Assembly (NCBI GenBank): GCA_963693315.1
Contig: OY856186.1
Location: forward strand, 368,306,850 to 368,370,849
Source of the DNA: Diogma glabrata
Taxonomy: Eukaryota; Arthropoda; Insecta; Diptera; Cylindrotomidae
Length of the DNA stretch: 64,000 bases
Reading direction: 5' to 3'
Shown here: positions 42,080-53,465 of the stretch, piece after piece
Position numbering within the stretch: the first letter of the stretch is position 1
How the letters are laid out: each line of letters begins with the position of its first letter
Made by a program: the position numbers and the translations under genes
Notes under the pieces: model-generated
The model's input: the letters and a program-made list of their open reading frames with translations, nothing else
Told to the model about the DNA's origin: nothing
Database searches by the model: none

Positions 42080-45025
42080 ACGCTGAGCTTCACAATTCAT
42101 GATGTCCATCTGTACTGTCCGATCCCCGATCTAAGCCAAAGATGCAGAGTGAACCTCCAATGAACGAAAACGAAGCGAAGAAAACTGTAGGAGGTAGAAC
42201 TGACATTTTATTATCTCTAGATATAAAATTAAGAGGACCTAGTCTTACATTTAACCCATCAGATTTAAAATAAAGGAAATCGATAATGTTATGTTGGAAG
42301 TGTAACAGGATGATTATGGAAAATCGTATTGTTGGAGGAGCGATTAATAGATTCTTTATATTGATTGTTAAGTGGACGGACAATAAATAATGTAATGCAT
42401 TGTCAAGAATACTATATCTATTGTTATGCGTGTTGGCAGATGTTGATGCAAAAATACCAAGCAGTCATGTTATAAGGAAGAAAAATGAAAATGTGTGGCA
42501 ATTGGACGGAAATGTGTCTTTGACTGTTCGTTGGCTGTTTAACCGGCAACTACCAAAGCATACAGTCTCTCCAATCCACCAGTACAGAACCTGAACTCGT
42601 TCCGGAGTGAGTGTAGGCCTTCTCCCAAAGGCTACTGGCTAGATAACACGTTGAATTGTGGCATAACAGTTTATTCACGTGTAAATCTGTTTCGGTGCTC
42701 TTAATCGAGCTCTTAATCGGTGCTCTTAATGCTCTTGTTGTATAACAGTACAATTACTTTGAAGAATCTTTGGCATGGTAAGCTCCGAAACTTTTACCAT
42801 CCAGAATTTAACATTCATATAGTACATCGCCAATCCTTGATTCTATTATCATTGGCTTAAATTTTGACACTAGTTTTGTGGCGAATCTATTATCAACGTC
42901 ACTCAAGTGATGTTACCGCACAAAGACACGCTGATGAGGTGTAAATGTGGTTAACCAACATCGCTTATATTGATTATACTGATATTGGATTTTCTCAAAT
43001 GCAGATTAAAGGTTCGCCAAAAAACGAGTTTTTGCATTTAGCAGTGTTTCGATATTAACCGTTATTTGTGGTTTGTGACAAAAGGTGTTTGATTGATACC
43101 ATAACCCTGTTCGTTTATTTAAAAAAGATATCTCTTTCGATATAATAAGAAACCTTATCCTTATCCTTATCGGTTAGCAAAAGAAAATTGTTCTTCACAG
43201 AACAAGAACGTGTCCATAAATGCCTATTACCATCGTTTGTTGTGCGGCCCAGTAGCTAACAAGCTGCCTAGCTCAATTCGTGTTCGACTTAGTTTTAAAT
43301 TCAAAAACATGAATTTATTAAAATTTCAAATGTGTACATATGCGCGAACGATCCCTCACCACTGCGTCTTACTTCGTTCTTAAGCTTATCAATGCCCATT
43401 TGCCTTTAAAGTAAATGGAAATTTTCCCGTTTTAGCGCAAACCAAGTTTAAATAAAACACGTCAAAATGATTTAATGAAAATCATATTTTTAAATCAAGG
43501 AATTGAATGTTAATGATGGGGAAAAATAAGAAGTTGCTTATGTCGCTCAAGATAATAACCAACTGGGTCCCACTATTGGTTTTGTTAATTTGAGTGTTAA
43601 ATGTAATTTCGGTAGAGTGTAGAAAAAAAACAACAAAAAAGAAATTAACACTATACCGCCTCTGCGACTAAATAGAGTATATACTCGGCAACTCGGAAAT
43701 CGGCACTCTGTGAGCGGCAAAGACATTTTTTTCTAATGTTTTCTCTTAATTCTTATCTGAATAATTGATTAACTCTAGTAATTTTTCCAAAGAAAGTTAT
43801 GATTTTTACTATTAATCCCGAGGATAAAATCAAATGTATTGGAATCAACTATAGCTTACAATAAATTTCATTTCATCTTCTGGATTAATAGTAAATATCG
43901 ACAGCAGAAGCAGTTGATAAATGTTATAATAATAAAAAAATGCTCTGTTCGATTTATTTAAACGAACATGATCTTGATTCATATCAGCGAAAATGACCGA
44001 AGCATTAAACGAAAATGATCTTGTTTCAATTCATATCAAATAAACTTAACATAGAAATGATAGTCATACTGTTCCCCTACTGTAGTCTGATATTGTTCCC
44101 ATTCAATTTGCTTACGCTAGTTACTGTATTAATCAAGCCTATTGCTGTTACTGTTGTTTTACTGAATGTTGTTTAACTAAATTTTTCTCGAATTTCCTTT
44201 TCTTTTTCCGAACTAGAAAAACAACATCTTCATACTTAACATATAACTAGCCGAACAGTTGATCAATCCTTGGGCTAGTTTTGAACGATCCTAGTTTACA
44301 ATCTTATTACATTTTACTTTGCAGTTTATTTTCAACTCATTTACTTAGAGTTTTCTATCATCAGTATAAAGCATTATTTTATTATTTAGCAACATCTGTC
44401 TGCTTATAATGAAATCCAGTCTGTTCTTCAGTTTTCCACTGTTTGTCTGTTTTTGTGTTTTATAAAATATCTCAAATGTTTAGGTGCATAATGCGTGCAT
44501 TTTTTCTATTACTTCATCTCTTTGTTCGTTTATGTGTAGTCGAAATATTATTTTTGTTTTATTAATTTTAATTAGTTAATTAAAAATAAAACTGATTTTG
44601 CGGTATTGAAATGAAGTAAACCCGGTATACGGAATGATTTTAAAAAACGAAAATTGCTTCATTTTGTCGTAGGAAATCGATCTAATTTAAAAAGTAACAA
44701 ATAAAATGTTACCCCTGAAACGTAGATATTAACGTAAATTATCAAGAAAATCTTCTAATCTGTATAATTTTCTTTTTATCACCTAACAATTTTTATATTT
44801 GAATCGAGGCCAAATCACGACCTTTGAAAAATAGTAAATTGGTCGTTAGGTAAACTCTTAATCCTGGACGAGAATCATGTTTCAAGTTTCTAAAAAATCA
44901 TTCTCTAGTATTGCAATTTAAGACTTGTAAATAACTACACACTTTCTGCCGTTCACATAGCATCATCAATCTTCTTTCATATAGATGGTAACATTCAACA
45001 TTGTATGCACTTTGATATAATAATA
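42080..45025. other. Intergenic sequence with a 100-bp palindrome
   Basis: Open stretches at 42090-42383 (minus), 42400-42594 (plus) and 42550-42753 (minus) have no recognisable domain. GCTCTTAATCG-type words repeat three times at 42698-42735. The palindrome at 43801-43899 is listed separately. Confidence 0.35.
43801..43899. repeat. Near-perfect 100-bp palindrome
   Basis: 43801-43841 and 43859-43899 are reverse complements at 35 of 41 positions, including the perfect 14-mer TTTACTATTAATCC. The loop is 17 nt. Transcribed, it would fold as a miRNA-precursor-like hairpin; as DNA it looks like a small MITE. Confidence 0.85.
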
Positions 45026-45029
45026 CGGT

Positions 45030-46189
45030 TTTCATCCCAATGTTGTGAAGCTGATTCAAAATTTTCTATCCAACCGATACATTTCGGTAACCTTAGACGG
45101 ATTTTCTTCTGAGTCTAAACTAATTAACGCTGGTGTACCCCAAGGCTCAGTATTGTCCCCAACCCTATTTTTGATTTATATCAACGAATTGTTGAAAATC
45201 ACCAGTAACCCAATAAATAGTTTTGCAGATGATAGTACTCTGCATAAGTCGTTCGAGCCCCTTCCTTCAAAAGGTAAAATGCACGAACGAATTAATCCTG
45301 CCCGGAGAGACGCTGCCATAAACGTGAACAAAGACCTGAATAAAGTCGCCGAATGGGGTGACCAAAACCTTGTCAATTTCAACTCCACCAAAACACAGCT
45401 GTTGATAGTTTCCAGATTAAAGACCGAGTTCCCCAAAGATATTTTATTTAGTATGTGTGATGAACCAATGGGTGAATGTAAAAACATTCGTTTATTGGGT
45501 GTCACAGTTTCAAATGACCTACTCTGGAACGATCATGTAATGGCGATGGCAAAAAGCGCGTCTAAAAAACTCGGCCTCCTAAATAGATGCAAAAAATTTT
45601 TCACTCCATACCAATTGCTCCATGTTTATAAGTCCTATATTCGTCCCTGTATGGAGTACTGCTGTCAAGTTTGGGGTGCTGCCTCTGTTTCCATCTTGGC
45701 CCTCTTGGACTCTGTTCAAAAGCGAGCTATACGAATTGTAGGTGATCAAACTTTGACATCAAAACTTGATTCCCTACAACATCGTCGCACTGTTGCTGAC
45801 CTCGTTGTTTTTTACAAATATCGTCATCAGCAGTGCTCAGATGAAATCAGCGGCATCATGCCTCAAACTTATTCTTACCCCCGTTCCACTCGGCAATCGG
45901 CTGCCGCAACCAGTGAAACGGTAAAGATCCCGCGCTGTCATACTGGCAGATCGCAGAGAGACTTCTTTGTCCGAACTGCGTACAAATGGAATAGTTTGCC
46001 GGAACACTTAGTCTCAGGTGGCTTCAACCCACAGATGTTTAAAAAAAGCGTTAATCTACACCTCAGAACGCCAGTTGTTGTGGGACCCAGGTCTAGACCT
46101 AGGTCTTAAAAGGTATTTATGTGTTGTTGTGACACATATTCTAAACCCTATTACACAACACATTTTATTAAAAAAAAAAAAAAAAAAAA
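45030..46189 (+). mobile_element. 5'-truncated jockey/CR1-like LINE with poly(A) tail
   Basis: It contains the C-terminal half of the reverse transcriptase ORF, a short 3' UTR (GTGTTGTTGTGACACATATT) and a poly(A) run at about 46169-46189. The 5' junction lies near 45030, inside the RT domain, as expected for target-primed reverse transcription that stopped early. The reading frame is uninterrupted, so this is one of the younger insertions in the window. No certain target-site duplication was found. Confidence 0.88.
45045..46109 (+). CDS. LINE reverse transcriptase, C-terminal half (truncated)
   Basis: An open frame of 354 codons with no native start (the first codon is GTG and the protein is cut at the 5' truncation). 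Early residues give FLSNRYISVTLDG, then GVPQGSVLSP (RT motif) and the catalytic SFADDSTLHKSF, with both Asp intact. The thumb follows (NIRLLGVTVSNDLLWNDHV, AKSASKKLGLLNRC, SYIRPCMEYCCQVWG), then the conserved C-terminal region (RRTVADLVVFYKY, FFVRTAYKWNSLPEHL) ending at PRSRPRS. These features are typical of jockey/CR1-group arthropod LINEs. RT fingers, endonuclease and ORF1 are missing, so it cannot retrotranspose by itself. Confidence 0.9.
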   Translation: MKLIQNFLSNRYISVTLDGFSSESKLINAGVPQGSVLSPTLFLIYINELLKITSNPINSFADDSTLHKSFEPLPSKGKMHERINPARRDAAINVNKDLNKVAEWGDQNLVNFNSTKTQLLIVSRLKTEFPKDILFSMCDEPMGECKNIRLLGVTVSNDLLWNDHVMAMAKSASKKLGLLNRCKKFFTPYQLLHVYKSYIRPCMEYCCQVWGAASVSILALLDSVQKRAIRIVGDQTLTSKLDSLQHRRTVADLVVFYKYRHQQCSDEISGIMPQTYSYPRSTRQSAAATSETVKIPRCHTGRSQRDFFVRTAYKWNSLPEHLVSGGFNPQMFKKSVNLHLRTPVVVGPRSRPRS

Positions 46190-46369
46190 ATAAAACCAGA
46201 AAAAATGTAGCATTTCCTTTTAACAAAACCTATATAATGATTAATGGCAGATCTGCATCATTTCGTAATCAAAAAAGTTTTTCAGAACACTAAACCCAAT
46301 TTCTCTATTCCCTTATTTTAATTAAAAACATTTTGATAAAAGACAAAATAAAACTGTTGATAATTTGTT

Positions 46370-46640
46370 TTTGATAATTTGATAATTTTATTTTATTTAC
46401 ATCTAAAATTATGTGCAAAAGAAATTATTTTGTGAAAATGATGAAAAAATACACAAAAAACAAATGGGCTCTTTAAATAATTAGTTTTAGTGATTAAAAA
46501 AAATTATTATTTTTATTTTATATCTTTTGTTTGTCATTTCTCATGTCGGTTTACTGATATTTAAATTTATTTTCATATAATATTAAGAAAATTGTGGAAA
46601 ATTAATATTATTTTTCATATGTAAGCTAAATATTAAAACT
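46370..46640 (+). repeat. Dispersed repeat R3, copy 1
   Basis: Shares with 54350-54632, in order, TTTACATCTAAAATTATGTG, AAAAAACAAA, TTTAAATAATTAGTTTTAG versus TTTGAATAATTAATTTTAG, a TTTACTGATATTTAAATTTA / TTTACCGATATTTACCGATT block, TCATATAATATTAAGAAA / TCATAATATTAAAAAA, and GGAAAATTAATATTATTTT. Unknown class. Confidence 0.65.
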
Positions 46641-46719
46641 TTTTGTTTGCTGAATTTTTTTCATTTAAATTGTATCATTAAAAAAATGACAAAAAAATAC
46701 ATATACATTTTCATCTTAC

Positions 46720-47000
46720 AAGCTCGAAATATGTCTGAAATCTTCATTTGTCGCAATGACATTACCAAAAATCCCCACAAACAATGTGGTGGCACAATGT
46801 TAGCACAATGTGGTCACTTGGACGTCAAAGTGCATCCGCATGTGGTTATCATAGTGCCATCATTTTGTAACGACACGGAGTGGCGAAAAAATGTACGCAC
46901 AACGAGCGCAAAAATTCGGCATAAAGTGTTAGCACGCCATGGCAATTCCATGACGCACGCGGTGTCTGTTGAGAATAAAATAAAATCATTTGGATAGTAT
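46720..47000 (+). other. GC-richer open stretch, unassigned
   Basis: An open frame (46647-46997) with a GC-richer second half (for example GTTAGCACGCCATGGCAATT) but no recognised domain. TTAGCAC recurs near 46799 and 46928. It could be a host exon or an unrecognised element fragment. Confidence 0.2.
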
Positions 47001-47111
47001 CAAATCACACCGGCATTAATAATTCGGTGTCGGTTTTGTAAAAACACAACACTTTTATTTCCTTCTCGATGCACATGTCATATTTTATTAGAGAAATAAA
47101 CAAAAAATCGG

Positions 47112-47222
47112 CGTCATTCAACACCACAAAACGCATGTTGTTGGGGGACTTTGGTCTTAAAGGTTTTAAAGTGTTGTCGTGGGACATATTGTAGTTTCTA
47201 TAGCACATCATATTTTATTTTT
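47112..47222 (+). mobile_element. 3' end fragment of the same LINE family as 45030-46189
   Basis: AACGCATGTTGTTGGGGGAC, TGGTCTTAAAGGTTTTAAAG, TGTTGTCGTGGGACATATT and ATAGCACATCATATTTTATT align with the last coding codons and 3' UTR of the LINE at 46060-46168 (AACGCCAGTTGTTGTGGGAC, AGGTCTTAAAAGG, TGTTGTTGTGACACATATT, CACAACACATTTTATT). It is diverged by roughly a quarter and lacks a long poly(A), so it is an older insertion. Confidence 0.75.
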
Positions 47223-47235
47223 AAAAAAATTTTGT

Positions 47236-47450
47236 GCTTTAACCGTGATGCTTATTATGTAGGACAAACTTGCAGTAATTTCCTACGACGTTGCTTGGAA
47301 CACTTTCGTACACAAAAATTAAAAAATATATGGCACAAGAAACCCATCCAGTATGAGTTCTCACACTTCCTGTTCCACTCCCAAATATTTTCAAATTCAA
47401 ATGATCCCTGGTTTTATGATTACTATCTTCTTACAAAATACAGATGCTAA
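47236..47450 (+). pseudogene. Possible GIY-YIG endonuclease fragment
   Basis: The frame reads RDAYYVGQTCSNFLRRCLEH, resembling the GIY-YIG core (YxGxT, then R-x3-H spacing) used by Penelope-like elements and some other mobile elements. The remaining ~50 codons are open but unrecognised. No reverse transcriptase of Penelope type lies adjacent; the one in this window is at 39.7-40.7 kb on the opposite strand. Motif-level evidence only. Confidence 0.3.
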
Positions 47451-47459
47451 CCTATAAAA

Positions 47460-49755
47460 TCTAATTAACATTAACTGTTTTCGGATACTTTAGTATTTAG
47501 TAACAAGTATCGTTTTTAAATGATCGCTAATAGTAAACCGGAACGAACAAAATATTTTCACACGACATTTCTTATTTTTTCCCCATGACATATTAACAAA
47601 AAATTTCATCTATAATTAATTATTGTTAAATCAAACATTAATAAAAAAATATCTTTTTCTCGTTTTAGGTGAGTTAACATATTTAATATGTTTTATTTTA
47701 TTGTTGTTCATAACTTCATTGGTAAGTGAAATTTCTTAATGAATATATCAATAAATTCGATAAGATAAAAAACCATAAAAGACACAAGAAAAGCAATAAA
47801 ATGATTAGGTGACTATAATTAGCTTATCTAAATGATCTTTACAAATCGATTTTGCATATTGTTGTGATCTATTCAAAGCTTAATTTTTATATGTCGCACT
47901 ACGTTTAAAATATCACCAAAAAAAAGGAGTAATTCCACTTATTTTGAACTTTTATCTCGTAGTTCATAAACAAGATTGATGCTTGAAAAAACTTTGTTAT
48001 TTTTTTTGTAAGAAAACTCTTTGCTTATAGATTTCATTTAGTCAAAATAATAAATAACCATCAAGTTTTAAAAAAGTTCAAATAATCAACTTTTAAAACG
48101 AGCTTTTTTTTTGGTTTAATGCTTCTTGATTGTTGAAAAACACAATTTTATTACTTGTTTTGAGTATTAAGATAATTTATTCAATGGTTTTAGGTTTTAT
48201 TTTTTTAATGATCCATTTTATTCGTTTTTTTGTTTATTTTTGAGGCATTTGGCTCCATAAAAAAGTCAATATTTACGAAATTCTTTTATTTTGTTTATTG
48301 AATCAGGACCAAATAAAAACCAGCCCATCTTTTTCCATCACTTTTGCTAGGGAGTGACTATGTCAAAATAAACAATTTTATTTCAATGCTAGAAAATTAT
48401 ACATACTTTCAACTGAAACTTTGAAGTGAGCAAAAATAATCATTTAAGTGTGAGCAGTCGGCCCTTCAGTATCGATACTAACTACAGCTTGATTAAAAAA
48501 ACGAAACTAAAAGTAAGACAAAAAAAGACTTTCAGGATAATCGCAAGTTTTCGTTGCATAGCAAGCTGGAAATGATGATCATGAAACAATTTGTTACCTG
48601 ACGAAAGGGTAACTTCGTTTAGTTATTGATCTAGGATCTCTTTTCATTCTAGACCAGTATTTGCTAAGACTTAGGTTCAACTTATTGTGAATACTCAAGA
48701 GAGCTAACTGTTTATGAGATAACTTTTGTCTATCTAGAATTAGTAAAGACATCTCCTAGTATTTGGATCACCGTCTGAGTCAAGATATCAACAAAATAAA
48801 ATGTCAGAGATAAAGTAAAGTTCAATTCCGAATCAAGTTTTAACAATCTTACACTCTCCTCTCGACAACTAACGAAGGTACCCAACTAACAAACTCACTT
48901 TTCAATTTAGCGTTATAACCAGCTTAAGCTTACGATACCAACCAAACTTTATTTAAATTCTTATATTAAATATTAAATTATATTTAATTATTAAAGTTAA
49001 ATTTTTGTATCAAAATCAAATAACGTAAAAAAAAACTTCAATAAAGCTTCGCTAAAAACTTCTAAGTGTGTAAGGTAGTTAAATTTTGCTTCTATAATGT
49101 GTCGATAGGACTTCCACAGAAAAGCTCTCCCTACCTACCACTGAATTAAAAGCTTCTAAAATACTTCTACTATTTAATATTAGAAGCTTTACCAAAACGT
49201 ATCTAAACAACTCTGGATAAAGCTTACCGAAAAAAGGTTATAGCAAGAGTTATAACTGTTACTAGAGGGTTGAAGTAGTTTTGCCTTGTAACTACTTAAA
49301 GTTATTATAGAGGCACAGCCTGTTATTCTTTAAACAATTGCTTTAAATTGCTTTTTACCAAGACTGTTTTGCTAAAATAAAATATGTTAAACTGACGATA
49401 AAGATATGTTTCTATTATACTTAAACTACAGGAGCTCATTTGAAATTGATATGCGACCGGCCATTTGTTTTACGTCACAATAGGAGTGTGCTTCCCGGTG
49501 GTTTTATTCTTTATTTATATTCTTTATTTATAATCTTGAAATAACCAAAAAAAATCAACTCAACTAATATCAACTTAAGTAGAATGGAGAAAATATATCA
49601 AAAACTTACAATTTTATTTGATTCGAGCACTCACTTCACTCCTCAAAATAGTATTCATAAATTAAATATCATCATAAAATCTAATAGTTTTCAATATCTT
49701 TCTTTCTCGAGAGAAATAATATTTTTAGTTTTTCGATTTAACTCCCTTTAGTCTA
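47460..49755. other. AT-rich intergenic sequence
   Basis: Nothing recognised in any frame. AAGCTT-centred words recur at 49040-49230 (AAAGCTTC, AAAAGCTTCT, AGAAGCTTTA) without a clear period. Confidence 0.4.
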
Positions 49756-51418
49756 AGATCCGGCTGCAGGATTAGTGCGCTCATCGATTTTTTGCTAAAA
49801 CCAAATTTTTATGTATATTTATAATTAGGAGAATATATATCTACCAGGTTGCCTATCAAAATTTGGCCGCCAGTATTTTTTAATTAAATTATTTTTAATT
49901 GATTTTTTTGGGAAAAAATTTCGTTCACTTGTTGTTTAAAAAAAATATCGTCTACATCACGGGCAATTTATATAAAAGATTCTAAAAATTCACCGGTTTG
50001 CCATTGCGCACCTATGGCCGCACCTCTTCACAGCCAGGTGTAAAACAGGTATGATTTCGATACATTTATACGTTCATACGTACATTGATTAATTCTGTAT
50101 CAAATTATGGCCAATTTTTTTCTATTTATTATCATATATGGTTGTCTAATTAAATCCGGCCATTTGTCAGACGAGGATAGCGATTGCCAGCTGTGCGACG
50201 CTCTTAAGCTATTGCGCATGCGTCGAATGTTAGTGTTCTCAACCACCGGGAAGTAATAGAGACGACTTAATAAATACTCCAAAAGAATTGTCTTCCTTTT
50301 CAAAATGACAAATTTAAAAATTACAACAAAAAATGGTAGAATCCTAGTTTATCCCCCCAAAAAAAATTTGCGTTTTTTTTTTCAGATAAATAGAAAGATT
50401 AGGTGCTCTTGCATCCTAATTATGAAAAAAAAAATTTGCGGAAATGAGGGGGTCAAAAGTTAGAAAGGATTAAACTTTCAATTTTACCTTGGTCCCCCCT
50501 TTGGTTTTTTTTAGTTTTTTTTTCTTTTTTTCCTTATTTTTATTTATTATTTATTTATATTTTATCACACACTAAAATATTGAAATTAAAAAAAATACCT
50601 TGGTCTCCCTTTTGAGTTTTTAGAAGTAACTTGATTTGATTTTTGATTTTTTTTTACTCGCTTCTGCGACCTTGCACAACTTCGATCAAAAAAAGCACCC
50701 CCCCCCCCCGTGCAATACCCCCCCCCCCCTCCCCCGACCAATGTAAAATTGAAAGTTTTATCCCTTATAACTTTTGATCCCCTCATTTCCGCAAATTTTT
50801 TTTTCATAATTAGTATGCAGAGCACCTAATCTTTCTATTTATCTGAAAAAAAAAACGTAAATTTATTTGGGGGGATAAACTAGGAATGTTCCCAAAAAAT
50901 TAATATTGATTTAACTCTCTTTTACTCTACCTTAAACATTTATCATCTTTAACAGCCAGCAACCCTTATTGGCGGCCGGATTTAATTAGGCAACCATATC
51001 TATATCTTCTATCTTCTATCTATCCATAAATAAAAATGTAAATGTTCGTTTGTTCAAAATAGGTAATCTCTGAAAGTACTTGATCGAATCTTTTGAAATT
51101 TGGACACAACGTTGCATTCAAATACAGGAAGGTTGTTACATAGTTTTTTTTTTTTCAATTTTTTTTTTTTCGCTATACATATGTATATGTTTTACAACGT
51201 AGGCTGTCAACAATTACAAGTGTCTCACCTGCTTTATTCTCAAATCACTCAACTTTATGGTCGATTTTAACTTCATGCTCAATTTAATCGATTAGTTTCG
51301 TATAGTGATAGGCCCAAAGATTAGTTTATCTAATTTGTAAACCAATACTTAAGGTTGCAACGTATTCTCCTTTCGGTAGGACTGTCCTCGGTAGGAGTAA
51401 AAATGTCCTCAGTTCTCA

Positions 51419-51520
51419 TCTATATAAATAAAAATGTAAATGTTCGTTTGTTCAAAATAGGTAATCTCCGAAAGTACTTGATCGAATCTTTTGAAATTTG
51501 GACACATAATATATAATATA
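51419..51520 (+). repeat. Second Helitron 5' terminus copy inside the Helitron
   Basis: TCTATATAAATAAAAATG at 51419 and the following GTTCGTTTGTTCAAAATAGG, TCCGAAAGTACTTGATCGAA and TTTGAAATTTGGACACA repeat the sequence at about 51021-51110 almost exactly. It is preceded by A (51418), as a Helitron 5' end would be. It may be a nested 5' end or the original start of the helicase-bearing copy. Confidence 0.8.
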
Positions 51521-51996
51521 TGTGAATATCTTTACTTTTACTATATCGCACGATCAGGTAGTGAACCATTGTTTAATTTTGGATTCAATCCACCTTTAAA
51601 CATCTGTTCTTTTTAAATAACTTCTGTTACTAATTATCTGTTCTTAGTATTATAAATGAAATAGCTGATCTGCATATTATTTGTGATTGTTATAAATAAA
51701 AGCATTAGGCTACAGAAAACTTACCATTTTGAAGGAAATTTAAACATATAAAACAGTACTGTGCACGAATAACTAACTAGCAACTTGCGCTTATTGATTT
51801 TTATGAAAGTGAAAATGAATCAGATGGTAAGTTTAGCTGTATTTTTGAGTACTTAAAAACATTAAATTTAAGTGATTCGACTGTAGCAGTACCATTGAAT
51901 GCTGATAACATCAATACGAATTTGCATGCTATCATCCATCATAAATAAATAAAAGGATTACAGAAGTAATTTTCGTATGTGCAATCAAATTTTCCG

Positions 51997-53371
51997 AAGC
52001 TAACGTTTGAACAAAAAACAATTTACGATCAACTAATGCAAAATGTTGATAACGGGGTTGGAGGAATCTTTTTCTTGGATGCGCCAGGAGAAACTGGCAA
52101 AACGTTTCTAAAACGATTCTTAAACGATTCTAGCAGTAATTCGATCGTAAAATAGCATAGCTTTAGCTCTTGCGTCGTCCGGCATAGCTGCGACATTACT
52201 ACCAGATGGAAGAACTGCTCATTCCGCTTTGAAATTGCCATTAAACATGCAATTCATTGAAACGCCCACATGCAACTTTTCCAAAGGATCGAGGATGGGA
52301 AAAGTATTGCAGAAATGTAAACTAATCATTTGGGATGAATGCACATTGGCGCACAAAAAATCACTTGAAGCGTTTGATCGATCATTGCAAGATTTGCGTG
52401 GAAATACCAGACCATTTGGGAATCCATTAATATTGCTTGCAGGAGATTTCAGACAAATATTACCTGTAGTTCCCCGATCAACACCAGCGGATGAAATAAA
52501 TGCTTGCCTGAAATATTCTACTTTGTGGCGACACGTAAAAAGGTTAAAATTATCTACAAGCATGCGTGATCTCCTCCAAAAAGATAAATCAGCTGAGATA
52601 TTCTCATATCAATTGCTGAGAATTGGTGACGGAAAGGTGCCGGTTGATTTAACAACAGGACGAATTTTATTTCCTCATAACTTCTGCAATTTAGTGTCAT
52701 CAAAAGAGGAATTAATTGAAAAAGTATTTCGTGATATTCAAATTAATCATAAGAATCACGATTGGCTATGTGAATGAATCATTCTTGCGGCCAAAAACAA
52801 AGACGTCAATGACCTTAACAGTTTAATTCTGTCTAATATTCAAAGCGAGGAAGTCACATACAAGTCCGTAGACACTGTCATGGAATCAGTTGAAGCAGTT
52901 AACTATCCAACAGAATTGTTGAATTCACTTGATCTACCAGCGATGCCACCACATGTACTGCAATTAAAAATCGGCCCGCCAATCATCATGTTGCGTAATA
53001 TCAATCAGCCAAAATTTTGCAATGGCACGCGACTCACAGTAAAAATATTATTGAGCAACGTAGTAGAAGCAACAATATTGAATGGACCTTTCAAAAGCGA
53101 AGATGTCCTCATTCCTCGCATACCCATGATACCAACGGATATGCCATTGCAATTTAAAAGATTGCAATTCCCAATTCAATTGGCATTTGCAATCACCATC
53201 AACAAAACTCAGGGCCAAACATTGGAAGTATGTGCTTTAGATCTAGATAACGATTGTTTCTCACATGGACAATTATATGTTGCGTGTTCTAGAGCTGGCA
53301 AACCAGGCAATCTCTATATCCACACAGTCAATGGATCAACAAAAAACATTGTGTACCCTCAAGTATTATGA
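51997..53371 (+). pseudogene. Helitron Pif1-type helicase (broken)
   Basis: The reading begins KLTFEQKTIYDQLM and FFLDAPGETGKTFL (Walker A). A frameshift in about 52105-52185 separates this from a frame running to 53371. That frame carries ALKLPLN, KCKLIIWDECTLAHK (Walker B), LLAGDFRQILPVVPRS, NGTRL, LQFPIQLAFAITINKTQGQT and HGQLYVACSRA, all standard helicase motifs of Helitron RepHel proteins. One in-frame TGA at 52775-52777 splits it into 52229-52777 and 52880-53371. The Rep nuclease half, normally upstream, is absent, so the element is not autonomous and the helicase is inactive unless readthrough and frameshifting occur. The minus-strand open stretches here are shadows. Confidence 0.9.
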
Positions 53372-53434
53372 AATAAAACATATTAGAAACGTGAGTGTTT
53401 TGTTTTCTTGATTTCTTATATTCAACAAGACTAA

Positions 53435-53465
53435 GCCACTGCAACGCGTGGCCGGGTCCAGCTAG
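53435..53465 (+). other. Helitron 3' terminal hairpin and CTAG end
   Basis: GCCAC (53435-53439) pairs with GTGGC (53448-53452), followed 9 nt later by CTAG at 53462-53465, then host T. This is the usual Helitron termination signal. Confidence 0.85.

Larger units (their letters stand above)
50999..53465 (+). mobile_element. Helitron insertion (TC ... CTAG)
   Basis: The 5' end is TCTATATCTTCTATC at 50999 and the 3' end is CCGGGTCCAGCTAG at 53462-53465. A GC-rich hairpin (GCCAC/GTGGC, 53435-53452) lies 13 nt before the terminus. Helitrons begin with TC, end with CTRR, insert between A and T and make no target duplication. All hold here: host sequence reads ...AACCATA before and TATGATAATAAATAG after, and the sister arm of the surrounding inverted repeat (50125-50165) shows the same sequence uninterrupted. 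The helicase half is present; no Rep (HUH) domain was found. Confidence 0.92.

Noticed and set aside
45176..45505. Minus-strand 109-codon open stretch
   Set aside because: Antisense shadow of the LINE reverse transcriptase.
52219..52563. Minus-strand 114-codon open stretch
   Set aside because: Shadow of the Helitron helicase, whose Walker B and later motifs are on the plus strand.
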